Notes under the pieces: model-generated
Database searches by the model: none
What the model was told of the DNA's origin: nothing
The model's input: the letters and a program-made list of their open reading frames with translations, nothing else
Shown: piece by piece, positions 43,165 to 51,873 of the stretch
Position numbering within the stretch: the stretch's first letter is position 1
Layout of the letters: each line of letters opens with the position of its first letter
Program-made: the position numbers and the translations under genes
Assembly (NCBI RefSeq): GCF_013283795.1
Contig: NZ_JABSOD010000003.1
Coordinates: forward strand, 1 to 64,000
Source of the DNA: Rheinheimera lutimaris
GTDB lineage: Bacteria > Pseudomonadota > Gammaproteobacteria > Enterobacterales > Alteromonadaceae
Direction: 5' to 3'
DNA length: 64,000 nucleotides

Positions 43165-43254
43165 TTTTTTATTGATAATCCGGTATTGCTCTGTCGAGTT
43201 TTTTCGCCATGATACGACTAAGCTACGCTAACACTCAGCTAACAGGAGATACTT

Positions 43255-43464
43255 ATGAGCACAGCACCAACCGTTAAAGGCCCGGCGTCTTATTTCCCGT
43301 CAATTGAACAGAAATACGGCCAGAGCATACAACACTGGCTAACCTTGCTGGATGACCTGCAGGCGCAGCCACATATGGAACAGGTAGCGTTTTTAAAAAC
43401 GCAACATGGCATCGGCCATGGCCACGCTAATGCCTTGGTGGCGCATTATCGCGCAAAAAAGTAA
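43255..43464 (+). CDS. DUF4287 protein
   Basis: A 69-residue protein of the DUF4287 family: SYFPSIEQKYGQSIQHWLTLL, then FLKTQHGIGHGHANALVAHYRAKK, where the last segment is the conserved GHGHANALV motif. The function is unknown. GGAGAT 6 bases before ATG 43255 makes the start convincing. It is monocistronic and divergent from the SRPBCC-ArsR pair. Confidence 0.85.
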   Translation: MSTAPTVKGPASYFPSIEQKYGQSIQHWLTLLDDLQAQPHMEQVAFLKTQHGIGHGHANALVAHYRAKK

Positions 43465-43638
43465 GCTAAAGCACTTACCAACCCGGACGGTAATCAGATT
43501 ATGCTGGATCAGCACCGCTGATATAACATAATCTGCTGATATACAGTATTATTATGCCCCCGCCCCTGCATCAGAAACACTGGCTAATTTGCAATCAGCC
43601 AGGTACACTCAAGGCCTTTTGAATTTCCCGGGCGGCAT

Positions 43639-44814
43639 ATGCCGGACATCGATTTAAGCGTGCTGGATTTAACCACGCTTATCATACTAACGCTGGTTGT
43701 TAACCTGTTGGTTTCGGCCTATATGGCGTTATTGGCGAGATTACAGCCACAGCAGACTGCATTCCGGCATTGGGCGTTGTCGTGCGTTATTTTTGTACTG
43801 GCCAGTGCCCTTGCTGCCGGCCGGCTGTATCAGGTGCCGGCTTTACTCAGCGTATTATTGGCGCATGCCTTACTGGCGCTACCGCCGGTGCTGATTGGCA
43901 CAGGCCTGCTGCGGTTTATCCACGGCCCGCAATACCGTTTGCCGCGCACTGCCTTAATTCTTTGTGCTGCCGGCTACCTGTTATTGTTAAGCGCCGGCTA
44001 TACCGTGCTGCACAGCGCTGCCGTGCTGAACGCCGCCGCCATTACTGCCGGCTGTGTCTGGTGCATTGTTTTACTGCAAGCCGTTAAAAAACCGTTGTTT
44101 GTCAGCCGGCTATTGCAGCTTGTGTTGGCACTGCATGCTCTGACCATGCTGGCCGAGATATATCTGTACCTTAACCATTGGCACAGCGTATTGCCGCCAC
44201 AAGCCAGCGCCCTGATGCAGTTGATGTTACTCAGCCATTTGTTACTGACAACTGTAGCCGCGGTGCTGTTGCCGTTGCTGTTTTTTATCAGCCGTGAACA
44301 GTTGCTGCGACAACAAGCAGACCTGGATGAACTTACGCTGTTACCCAACCGGCGGCATTTTTTGCGTGAGTCATCGGCTTATCTGATGCGCAATAACAGC
44401 CAGGCTCCGGTCGTCGTGATGATGCTGGATCTGGATTACTTTAAAGCGATTAATGATACCCATGGCCACGCCACCGGTGATGCAGCCCTTAAGCAAGTCG
44501 CCGGCATCCTGATGGCAGAGCTGCGCAAGACCGATTTTATCGGCCGCATCGGCGGTGAAGAATTTGCTATTGTGATGCCGGATACCACAGCTGACGACGC
44601 ACGGGCTATTGGTGAACGCTTGCGCCATCAGGTTGAACAACAGGCCCGTACCGTTGAGGGCAAAGCAGTGAACTTAACTATCAGTATCGGCGCAACCTAT
44701 AGCCAAAGCGAGCGCGTAACAGATTTTCAAACTTTACTGAAACGCGCCGATGACGCCCTGTACGAAGCCAAACGTAGCGGGCGTAACAACTTTATTTTCC
44801 ATCTGGCGCAATAA
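43639..44814 (+). CDS. Membrane diguanylate cyclase (GGEEF)
   Basis: A 391-residue inner-membrane enzyme with six or seven predicted helices (about 12-34, 43-60, 65-92, 103-120, 127-150, 157-180, 191-217). A C-terminal GGDEF domain follows (about 230-389). The catalytic motif is RIGGEEFAIVM and the substrate region DELTLLPNRRHFL. No I-site RxxD precedes GGEEF (KTDFIGRI reads otherwise), so product inhibition is doubtful. It makes c-di-GMP from GTP, tuning motility versus adhesion; the flanking chemoreceptors and the giant adhesin fit that output. Confidence 0.92.
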   Translation: MPDIDLSVLDLTTLIILTLVVNLLVSAYMALLARLQPQQTAFRHWALSCVIFVLASALAAGRLYQVPALLSVLLAHALLALPPVLIGTGLLRFIHGPQYRLPRTALILCAAGYLLLLSAGYTVLHSAAVLNAAAITAGCVWCIVLLQAVKKPLFVSRLLQLVLALHALTMLAEIYLYLNHWHSVLPPQASALMQLMLLSHLLLTTVAAVLLPLLFFISREQLLRQQADLDELTLLPNRRHFLRESSAYLMRNNSQAPVVVMMLDLDYFKAINDTHGHATGDAALKQVAGILMAELRKTDFIGRIGGEEFAIVMPDTTADDARAIGERLRHQVEQQARTVEGKAVNLTISIGATYSQSERVTDFQTLLKRADDALYEAKRSGRNNFIFHLAQ

Positions 44815-44832
44815 GGCCGGACACGCCGGCCC
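44813..44832. terminator. Bidirectional-type hairpin between convergent genes
   Basis: GGCCGG, ACAC-type loop, and CCGGCC lie between the diguanylate cyclase stop and the end of the chemoreceptor gene. T-runs are weak on both sides. Confidence 0.45.
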
Positions 44833-44855
44833 TTAACAGAATAACCGGCAGCCTG

Positions 44856-46478
44856 TTACACGCGGAATTGGCATACCAGCTGATTTAAGTGCACTGCCAG
44901 CCTTGCCAGCTCGGCGCCGGATGCCTGCGTCTCGTTAGCTCCGGACGACGTTTGCACCGCCAAATCGCGGATATTAACCAGATTACGGTCAACTTCCCGT
45001 GCTACCGTCGCTTGTTCCTCTGCCGCACTGGCAATAGTCAGGTTTTGATCATTGATTTGTGACACCGCTTCGGCAATTAATTGCAGGGCGTCGCCGGCTT
45101 GCTGCGCCAATTTCAGCGTATCACGTGCTTTAATGCTGCTTTGCTGCATGGCATCTACAGAGTGCCCGGTATCGGCTTGCACCTGATGCATCATCTGCTC
45201 TATTTCTTTAGTCGACTCCTGAGTGCGATGCGCCAGCGCCCTTACTTCGTCTGCAACGACAGCAAAGCCACGCCCCGACTCACCGGCACGGGCAGCTTCA
45301 ATGGCGGCGTTAAGCGCCAGTAAGTTGGTTTGCTCTGCTATGGCGCGGATAACATCCAACACAGAACTGATTTTCTTTACCCCACCGGCCAGGTTTTCAA
45401 TCCCGCTGCGGGTGTGGCCCAGCTCAGCTTCCAGTTGCGTCATGGTGCTGATGGTGTTATTTACCTGCTCTGTGCCCTGTCTGGCTTTTTCATCTGCCAG
45501 TTCAGAGTTTCTCGACGTTGACGCTGCATTACGCGCAACTTCTTCAATCGCGGTGGTTAACTCTGTTACCGCTGTCGCCGCCAGCTCAAGCTCTTCGCTT
45601 TGCTGATGTAAGGTTATGGTAGATTGCTCTGTCACCGTGCTGAGTTCTTCAGACGTTGCCGCCAACTGTGACGATGACAAGTTGATATCGTTGATGGTTT
45701 TTTGCAAATTAGCCTGCATCTGCTGCAGCGCGCGGATCATATCACCGGCTTCATCCGGTTCGGTGTCAGTAAAGCTGTGGCTTAAATCACCGTCGGCTAC
45801 ACGCTGTGCAATGCTTACTGCATTATGTAACGGCAACGTAAGGCTGCGACTGAAGAACGCGGCCAATACCGCACCCGCCAATAAGGCGATGATCATAATC
45901 ACTATCATGCTGCTGTAAGCCGTTGCAATGCTGTGTCTGGCGCGTTCTGAAGCAGCCGCTGCTGTGCTTTGTTGGTAAGCTGCCAGGGCTTCGATGGCGG
46001 CAGTGACATCCAGCGACAACTGATTAAAACCACTGCGCCGGAATTGCTCCGCTTTGGCAATATCGCCTTGCTGCATCATAACCAGTAGTTGGTGGTGCTG
46101 GCTGTCATAACGCTGTTTGGCGACGTTAACCTGCGTCATCACCGCGGCACCGGCCGTTGTTTTGTGGTACAGCTCCAGCTGCTTAGCGGTTTCATCATAT
46201 TGCTGTATCACCCGACGCAGAAACGACATATGCTGCTGACGTTCTGTGTCGTCAGCCGCGTACATAGCATTCATGGTATACAACCTGGTCATCAGAAATG
46301 CGCGGCTCAGTTCACCGGTAAGCAGGGCGGCGGGTAAGCGCCGGTCGGCAATATTGTCAAACTGCTGCTCTGTCTCGCTAAAACGAAACATAGCCACGCC
46401 GCCGACGACTATCGTCAGCAGGCATAACAAACTAAATGCCAGCATTAATCTGGGGGCAATCTTCATTTTTCTCAGCAT
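44856..46478 (-). CDS. Methyl-accepting chemotaxis protein (four-helix-bundle sensor)
   Basis: A 540-residue chemoreceptor if started at ATG 46478 ([13 protein letters not shown]); the longer frame to 46514 lacks a good ribosome site. Transmembrane helices lie at about 12-30 and 193-213. The periplasmic part between them is a 4HB_MCP helical bundle rich in [19 protein letters not shown] helices. HAMP follows ([22 protein letters not shown]), then the signalling tip [40 protein letters not shown]. There is no CheR-binding pentapeptide. Convergent with the diguanylate cyclase gene. Confidence 0.92.
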   Translation of the reverse strand: MLRKMKIAPRLMLAFSLLCLLTIVVGGVAMFRFSETEQQFDNIADRRLPAALLTGELSRAFLMTRLYTMNAMYAADDTERQQHMSFLRRVIQQYDETAKQLELYHKTTAGAAVMTQVNVAKQRYDSQHHQLLVMMQQGDIAKAEQFRRSGFNQLSLDVTAAIEALAAYQQSTAAAASERARHSIATAYSSMIVIMIIALLAGAVLAAFFSRSLTLPLHNAVSIAQRVADGDLSHSFTDTEPDEAGDMIRALQQMQANLQKTINDINLSSSQLAATSEELSTVTEQSTITLHQQSEELELAATAVTELTTAIEEVARNAASTSRNSELADEKARQGTEQVNNTISTMTQLEAELGHTRSGIENLAGGVKKISSVLDVIRAIAEQTNLLALNAAIEAARAGESGRGFAVVADEVRALAHRTQESTKEIEQMMHQVQADTGHSVDAMQQSSIKARDTLKLAQQAGDALQLIAEAVSQINDQNLTIASAAEEQATVAREVDRNLVNIRDLAVQTSSGANETQASGAELARLAVHLNQLVCQFRV

Positions 46479-46609
46479 AATATCCTCAACAGTTGCCCGC
46501 CGGTTTCGCAGCAATATTAATCACGGCGCGGTCCGGACAATAAGCGACCTGCAGCAGACATTTCTGAAGCAACCCCTTTGCCGGCTGGGGTAAAGCCATC
46601 TTCACCAAC

Positions 46610-46628
46610 TGCGACATTAATTGTCGCA
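46610..46628. promoter_or_regulatory. Inverted repeat upstream of MCGYC protein A
   Basis: TGCGACA, TTAAT, TGTCGCA: perfect 7-bp arms 48-66 bp before ATG 46676. The half ATTGTCGCA recurs (inverted) at 54621-54629 upstream of the FtsZ-like gene. A shared regulator of the two ends of the accessory block is possible. Confidence 0.5.
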
Positions 46629-46675
46629 AGCGGCTGTATGCTATTAATTCCCGGCAAGCAATCTAAGGCAGCACT

Positions 46676-47611
46676 ATGTGTGGTTACTGTATTGAGCGCA
46701 TCCATCTCATGTCATTCTGGCAGCATGGCCGTTTTGAACCGCAGCCAGAATTTGACTTTCATCCAAGCCACTTTATCAGTTTGGAGTGCCCGGATGCCGG
46801 TATCTTGAAAACGCTTGCCCTACAAGGAGAAGAGCTAGAGCCTGAATTAGTGCTAATCCGGCTGGCTTGCGACGTCAGAATGCAAAAAAACGCAGCTGCA
46901 GAACAACTTCGCAAAGCCATGCTGGCGCCAGTCAGCCAAGATCAGCAAACTGTAGCAGCCAGCGCCTGGCCCTGGCTTGATAATGCGCTTACGCATACCC
47001 TGCAAAATGGCCGCTTGCCTTATACCGACAGCGAAGCCTTTCCTGCTGAGTTTCGCCACCAGTTGGAACAAGCGCTGTGCTGGACGGCAGAGCATATTTA
47101 TCCGCCTGACGCAGAATACACTGACGATGATGACGACTGGGACGAACAGCAACAGCAGGATGCACGTGCCCACAGCCTCGCGGTGGCAAAGCAACTTTAC
47201 CGCCAGTTTAACCAGGTGTTACTGGCCACGCTGCTGATGCAGCAATTACAACCGCAGCACCCGGCGCTACAGCAAATTGCACTTAACCATAATGCCAGTT
47301 TCACGCACTTTGTCGGGTTGGAGCTGGCGCTTAGGCGCCAGGCGCAGTACCACTGCATGCAGCACTTTGGTAAAGACTGGTTCTGGCAGCACTTAGACCA
47401 GCTGGAACTGCAGCATATATTCTACCTTGCAGCCCGCTGCCGCTTCGAACCTGGCGAAATCCTGGCGCTGCAAATAAAGCTGGAAAATGAATGTGCCGGC
47501 CTGGAGTATTTTATCAGCCGAAAAGAGTGTATCGCCGCACTAACGGAACTAAGCTTGGCGGTAGAGTTTGGGTTTGAGGATCAGTCTGAATACCAACAAC
47601 AAATTACCTAA
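46676..47611 (+). CDS. MCGYC-family protein A, function unknown
   Basis: A 311-residue soluble protein starting MCGYCIERIHL. The C-x-x-C pair at residues 2-5 is shared with MCGYC protein B (49426-50136). The C-terminal 110 residues align with B: FVGLELALRRQAQYHCMQHFG versus PAYELALQRRSLCHCIEYYG, then a conserved FISRKECIAAL versus VSRQDVIDYL end. The middle is Gln- and acid-rich (EYTDDDDDWDEQQQQD). AAGG precedes the start. Cysteines at the extreme N-terminus suggest metal binding or a thiol cap. No known family is recognised; it opens the accessory block. Confidence 0.7.
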   Translation: MCGYCIERIHLMSFWQHGRFEPQPEFDFHPSHFISLECPDAGILKTLALQGEELEPELVLIRLACDVRMQKNAAAEQLRKAMLAPVSQDQQTVAASAWPWLDNALTHTLQNGRLPYTDSEAFPAEFRHQLEQALCWTAEHIYPPDAEYTDDDDDWDEQQQQDARAHSLAVAKQLYRQFNQVLLATLLMQQLQPQHPALQQIALNHNASFTHFVGLELALRRQAQYHCMQHFGKDWFWQHLDQLELQHIFYLAARCRFEPGEILALQIKLENECAGLEYFISRKECIAALTELSLAVEFGFEDQSEYQQQIT

Positions 47612-47701
47612 TAAAGGTAAAAATGCTTGTGGCCTGTTAAAAGCTAAAGTAAAGTTGAAAAAATTCTCATCCAGCCAAAGCAAACAATTTAGAGATAAAA
47701 C

Positions 47702-48739
47702 ATGACAACAATGATTAAATTAATCAAAACGTTACTTAAAAACTATGAACATTTGCGAAAAGAAGACCTGAAAAGCTCCAATCCAGAAATCCGACAGTTG
47801 TTTGATAAGCTGAAAAAAGCTGTAGCCAACGGCATAGAGCCCCTGATGTCAGAAGATCTGAATATTGAATGGGGACTTGGCTCTGGTAACTTGCCTAAAA
47901 AACCTGTTTTATATTTACTTTGCAAATCAGCTGGCGTGCAAGCAAGTTCTGGTGTTTATGTTGCCCTGGTTATTGATACCAAACCCGGCGAGAACAATTA
48001 CGGCAACTATCGCCTGATGCTTACGCAAGGTTATTCAAAGCAGGTAAAAGAACGCGTTAAGAATGAAGGCGAATCAGAGTCGGAAGCTAAAAAACAGGTA
48101 TTTGAAGATGCAAAGCCGCTGGCTGTTATGCTTGCAGATTCCTACTATGCCGAGTTGAAGTCCCATCATTTTAATGTTGCATCTACAGATGACGTCAGCT
48201 CTGATTTAATTATCGCCGAACGTATTTACAATATTGATGACAATACAAGCGACTCTCAGCTTATTACTGATATAAATCATCTGCTTCGGGTTTATCTAAA
48301 CCTGGCAAGTGAAACACCATATGCACCGGGTTCAGATGGCCAAAGCATCGCCGGTGCTTATCGTGAGTGCTTAGTTCAGATGCGCATAGGTCAAGCTGAC
48401 TTTAGGAAAAAGTTATTTGATAAATACGGTACCAGCTGCATGTTGACTGGTTGTAAAATACCAGCGGTTATAGAAGCGGCCCATATAATTCCATTTTCTG
48501 ATAGCCAGAATAACGATGAAAACAACGGGTTATTACTAAGGGCAGATTTACATAAACTCTATGACAGTAACCTATTGGGCATTGCACCCGATGGTGAGGT
48601 TTATATCATGCCAGCTGTCAGCGGTGCAGGTTACTCAGACCTTAGCGGTAAGACTCTAACATGCGTTATTAACTCTAAAATGCGAGAATATTTGAACGCG
48701 AAGTTTAAGATATTTTGCAACAAGAATGATATTGAATAA
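47702..48739 (+). CDS. McrB_N-like/HNH nuclease
   Basis: A 345-residue two-domain protein. Residues 15-115 resemble the McrB N-terminal DNA-binding domain (DUF3578: WGLGSGNLPKKPVLYLL, then GVYVALVIDTKP, RLMLTQGYSK). The C-terminal half is an HNH_2 endonuclease with C246, C251, EAAHIIPF (H261), NNGLLLRADLHKLYD (N275, H284) and a GIAPDGEVYI strand. The two together indicate a restriction-like nuclease for modified or foreign DNA. No McrC or helicase partner is adjacent. It starts at ATG 47702 with TAGAGATAAAAC upstream, 90 bp after MCGYC protein A. Confidence 0.8.
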   Translation: MTTMIKLIKTLLKNYEHLRKEDLKSSNPEIRQLFDKLKKAVANGIEPLMSEDLNIEWGLGSGNLPKKPVLYLLCKSAGVQASSGVYVALVIDTKPGENNYGNYRLMLTQGYSKQVKERVKNEGESESEAKKQVFEDAKPLAVMLADSYYAELKSHHFNVASTDDVSSDLIIAERIYNIDDNTSDSQLITDINHLLRVYLNLASETPYAPGSDGQSIAGAYRECLVQMRIGQADFRKKLFDKYGTSCMLTGCKIPAVIEAAHIIPFSDSQNNDENNGLLLRADLHKLYDSNLLGIAPDGEVYIMPAVSGAGYSDLSGKTLTCVINSKMREYLNAKFKIFCNKNDIE

Positions 48740-48841
48740 CAAGCTCCTCCGAAGTAAACCTTGTTGACTTGACCTACTGCGTCACAACCTGGCGCAGTAG
48801 TCAGTTACTTTCATGGCTGATGTGTGAATGCAGGAGCCAAG

Positions 48842-49417
48842 ATGAAAGCAGCACCAAATCCCTCATTACCGTTAGATAAAACCATTGTTGATTTGCTTTT
48901 ACTACCCATGCGGGTTGAAACAGATAACTGCAGCACCCCCTTACCCGGCATTATTGCTCACCCACAGCTTGGACAGCTGCATTATTTACTGCCACAGCGT
49001 ATTGTGCATCCGGTGCTAGGGGTGCTGGAGTATGAGCCTGAGTACAGTAGATACAATGGCAAAGTTGCAGCGCTTGAATACCAGATAGACTTGTCGCTTA
49101 CTATCGACAACAGCCAGCAGCTTGATGCCATGATTTGCTATGCAGCGCAGGTTATCCGGCAAATTGACGCATTAAATGACGCGCTGCGCCAGCAGGTAAG
49201 AGTTTACCTTAGCCGCTTTAGAAGCAGGCAGGCGTGGAATGATCATTACCGCATTTCGCAGGCAGATTTTGACAATAGCATGCAGCTGCAGTCACTGTAT
49301 TTTTGGTCAACTGAGTTAATCGATTTCTACTATAAAGACAAATTCAGCCAACACGGTGCCTGGTTTGAAGTGGCTGCCGATCTTGATAAGCAGCTGTTGT
49401 ATATTAGCCTGCAGTAA
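48842..49417 (+). CDS. DUF2262-like protein
   Basis: A 191-residue soluble protein; ATG 48842 is chosen because CAGGAG lies five bases upstream, rather than the in-frame start at 48824. The pattern QVIRQIDALNDALRQQVRVYL, then ISQADFDNSMQLQSLYFWSTELIDFYYKDKFSQHGAWFEVAADLDKQ, resembles the DUF2262 end (acidic, aromatic, GHxI-type). Function is unknown. It is the last plus-strand gene before the convergent MCGYC protein B, whose stop lies 8 bp away. Confidence 0.6.
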   Translation: MKAAPNPSLPLDKTIVDLLLLPMRVETDNCSTPLPGIIAHPQLGQLHYLLPQRIVHPVLGVLEYEPEYSRYNGKVAALEYQIDLSLTIDNSQQLDAMICYAAQVIRQIDALNDALRQQVRVYLSRFRSRQAWNDHYRISQADFDNSMQLQSLYFWSTELIDFYYKDKFSQHGAWFEVAADLDKQLLYISLQ

Positions 49418-49425
49418 AAAACCGG

Positions 49426-50136
49426 CTAACTAAGCGCGGCCAGTTTGTCGCGTAAATAATCGATGACATCCTGTCGCGATACCAGCACTTCATTACCTTG
49501 CCACTGTGACAGCAGTTGCAACAAATACTGCAGTTCATCGGCCTGATACAGTAGCCGGTCTGCCAAATAGGCAATCAGCTCTGGCCGTAATTGGTGCAGG
49601 TAAGCAGCAATAAATTCTATGCCGTAATACTCGATACAATGACATAGTGATCTACGCTGCAACGCCAGTTCATAAGCAGGTAAATCCGGGCAAAAAACAG
49701 GCGTAGCAACAGCGACATCTACCAGTATTTTATGCCCGGGTTGTAATAGCATTAGCTGGTGCAGTGCCAGCCAGAAGCGATTGAAATGACTATAAAACGC
49801 TTGTTGCAAAGTAAGGTGCGCATTGTCATCAAGTTCAGCAATATTATGACTTTCAGTACTAAAATAACTGGCAGCTTCAAAGCAATCGGCAAGAATATCT
49901 CCCCGCTTCAGCGAATTAGGCTGTGCCTGCTGCAGACGTAAATTTAGCAATTCAGGATACACTGACTGCGCCTGCTTAAACCTGGCAGCATCTAACTGAT
50001 TGATGTCCATTAACTCCAATAACCGTTGTTGCAAAACCCAATCGGCTACATCGTCAGACTCCATTGCAGTTGCAAGCTTACCCTCACACCATAAACGGCC
50101 AATTACGATATTGGCTTCCATACAATAGCCGCACAT
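49426..50136 (-). CDS. MCGYC-family protein B, function unknown
   Basis: A 236-residue soluble protein beginning MCGYCMEANIV. ATG 50136 is chosen because it overlaps the phosphatase stop as TAATG and reproduces the MCGYC start of the paralogue at 46676. It shares the C-terminal half with protein A (ELALQRRSLCHCIEYYG, HQLRPELIAYLADRLLYQADELQYLLQL, then VSRQDVIDYLRDKLAAL). The N-terminal C-x-x-C is conserved; the acidic Gln-rich middle of A is missing. Translational coupling to the PP2C gene suggests that the two proteins act together. No known family is recognised. Confidence 0.7.
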   Translation of the reverse strand: MCGYCMEANIVIGRLWCEGKLATAMESDDVADWVLQQRLLELMDINQLDAARFKQAQSVYPELLNLRLQQAQPNSLKRGDILADCFEAASYFSTESHNIAELDDNAHLTLQQAFYSHFNRFWLALHQLMLLQPGHKILVDVAVATPVFCPDLPAYELALQRRSLCHCIEYYGIEFIAAYLHQLRPELIAYLADRLLYQADELQYLLQLLSQWQGNEVLVSRQDVIDYLRDKLAALS

Positions 50137-50984
50137 TAGCAATCACCGCAGTCAGGTATAGGAAACAGCCACAACAAGCTGGCGTTATCCGGCGCGCCCC
50201 GCAGCAATAACAGGCTTTGCAGTTGCTGCAGCGCTGTAGCGAAATCAGCTACAGCGAACAACTCCGCTAACTCCTCTGCGGTTACCAGGTCATGCACACC
50301 GTCTGTTGTGAGCACAAATTGATCGCCGGTTTGCAACGCGCCATCTGTTACTGACACGGTAAAATCAGCCGCTTCACTATCGGCGGCTAAATAACTGGTC
50401 AGCGCCCGATAACACTGTGCTAAGCCGGTTTGCTGCCTAAGCTCTGCGCTGTCATTTTGCCAGTCATGATCTTCACTTAACTGCTGTAATTGCAGGTTGC
50501 GCAGCCGCCAAATGCGGCTATCGCCGGCATTAATCGCTACAAAGCGCTCAGCGCTTAGCTGCAATGCTGCTACGGTGGTCGCAGCGCCAAAACTCTGTCT
50601 TTTTCGGCCAAGCGTATCGGCCAGATATTGCTGCGCCAGGCGCAACTGTCGGCTGGAAAAGCCTGTGCCAGGCCAGTGCTGCAGTAAATACTTAATAACG
50701 GTATAGCTTGCTGAAGCTGCAGCCGGGCTGGCAGACACTCCATCAGCAACCAACAGCAATAGGTCTGGCGATTGCAGATCCAGCAAATTAATCACATCAT
50801 CTTGCTGCAGCAGCGTTGGCACCCCACCGTCAGCGGCATAGCCTAAAGCATCTTGCTGCGACCATTTACCGCCTGTCACGTTAAAACCACTTAGTTGTAA
50901 TATCGCCAGCTGGTAAGGCATTAACAGACTCCTATCATGACCAACTACCAGCATAAAGCGCAACTGCGTCATATTGCGTCGCAC
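50136..50984 (-). CDS. PP2C-family protein phosphatase
   Basis: A 282-residue PPM/PP2C Ser/Thr phosphatase. Metal-binding motifs are DG at 81-82 (LLVADGVSAS), GAATTVAAL (about 133-141), INAGDSRIWRL (151-161), TTDGVHDLV (226-234) and DNASLL near the end. All key aspartates are present, so it should be active. ATG 50984 or ATG 50972 may be the start. No kinase gene is adjacent, so the substrate could be a host protein or a product of this block. The TAATG junction couples it to MCGYC protein B. Confidence 0.85.
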   Translation of the reverse strand: MRRNMTQLRFMLVVGHDRSLLMPYQLAILQLSGFNVTGGKWSQQDALGYAADGGVPTLLQQDDVINLLDLQSPDLLLLVADGVSASPAAASASYTVIKYLLQHWPGTGFSSRQLRLAQQYLADTLGRKRQSFGAATTVAALQLSAERFVAINAGDSRIWRLRNLQLQQLSEDHDWQNDSAELRQQTGLAQCYRALTSYLAADSEAADFTVSVTDGALQTGDQFVLTTDGVHDLVTAEELAELFAVADFATALQQLQSLLLLRGAPDNASLLWLFPIPDCGDC

Positions 50985-51085
50985 TGAGACTTATCATAGA
51001 TTTACAAGTTTTTCTGTATAAGTTACAACTAAGCGCTAAATGATGGCCTGAGTAACCTTACATCATAAAAATAAGGAAATAGACA

Positions 51086-51820
51086 ATGCTGGATCAAATT
51101 AAACCCTGGGCCTGCTCTTTTAGTGGTTGTGATGGCGGTAACCCTGAAGCAGACACCTGGTTATGTGGCATTGAATGGGGTCTTGAACAAGAGGCTGCAG
51201 ATGAGTATTACATCAGGCAGAAACAAGAAATGCTGGCTGGTGCAGTAGAGGTGGCTAAAACACTCTTCAATTGGAAACACAGCATAAGCTATCCCTACGG
51301 AGTGCGCTTTGCCAAGTTATATCAGGCAATAAACCGGCAACCCGTGCAGTCTTATCGTTCAGTTGCAGAACTTAGCGGCGAGCAACTGTTTAAGCTGAAT
51401 CTGTACCCTATTGCTTTTAACTCTACCGCAGATGATCTTTGGCATAAGTACGGTTTTGATGAAGCAACCAGCTTCCCCAGTAAGCAACTGTTTAATCATT
51501 GGTGTTTTTTTAATCGTTTCCCATTTTATGCAGCATTACGAAAGCAATATCAACCTAAGCTGATTATCTGCACCGGGGTGAATTACCTTAAAGATTTTCT
51601 GATGTTCTTTGCCGGAGTTGATGGTGTTGAAACAATAAAAAGTGAAGTTATCAGCATCAACGTCAATGAAAAACGCATTTTATACTGGAGCAAAGCAGGC
51701 AATTCCTTGCTGGTAGTAGTACCTTTTTTCAGCGGCCGCTTCGGTTTAAACAGTGATGCTTTGCTGCAAGCCTTCGGTAGCAGAATTGCACAACTTCAAG
51801 CTGAGATATTACAGGGTTAG
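51086..51820 (+). CDS. Unrecognised 244-residue protein
   Basis: A soluble protein with a distinctive N-terminus, WACSFSGCDGGNPEADTWLCGIEWG (residues 8-32), a central KLNLYPIAFNS, and KLIICTGVNYLKDFLMFFAGV at about 165-185. The glycine-rich first loop and the later ICTG segment faintly recall uracil-DNA-glycosylase-fold proteins, but I would not assign that. AAGGAAATAG precedes ATG 51086. It is the only plus-strand gene between the phosphatase pair and the DnaA-like gene, and lies in a 100-bp gap divergent from the phosphatase. Confidence 0.6.
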   Translation: MLDQIKPWACSFSGCDGGNPEADTWLCGIEWGLEQEAADEYYIRQKQEMLAGAVEVAKTLFNWKHSISYPYGVRFAKLYQAINRQPVQSYRSVAELSGEQLFKLNLYPIAFNSTADDLWHKYGFDEATSFPSKQLFNHWCFFNRFPFYAALRKQYQPKLIICTGVNYLKDFLMFFAGVDGVETIKSEVISINVNEKRILYWSKAGNSLLVVVPFFSGRFGLNSDALLQAFGSRIAQLQAEILQG

Positions 51821-51873
51821 CATAACAGCAAAGCGCCGGTGTTAGCAGCCGCAATCCTTTAATCATCTTGGCG

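Noticed and set aside
46977..47237. 86-residue frame inside MCGYC protein A
   Set aside because: A shifted-frame shadow within the longer, better-supported coding sequence.
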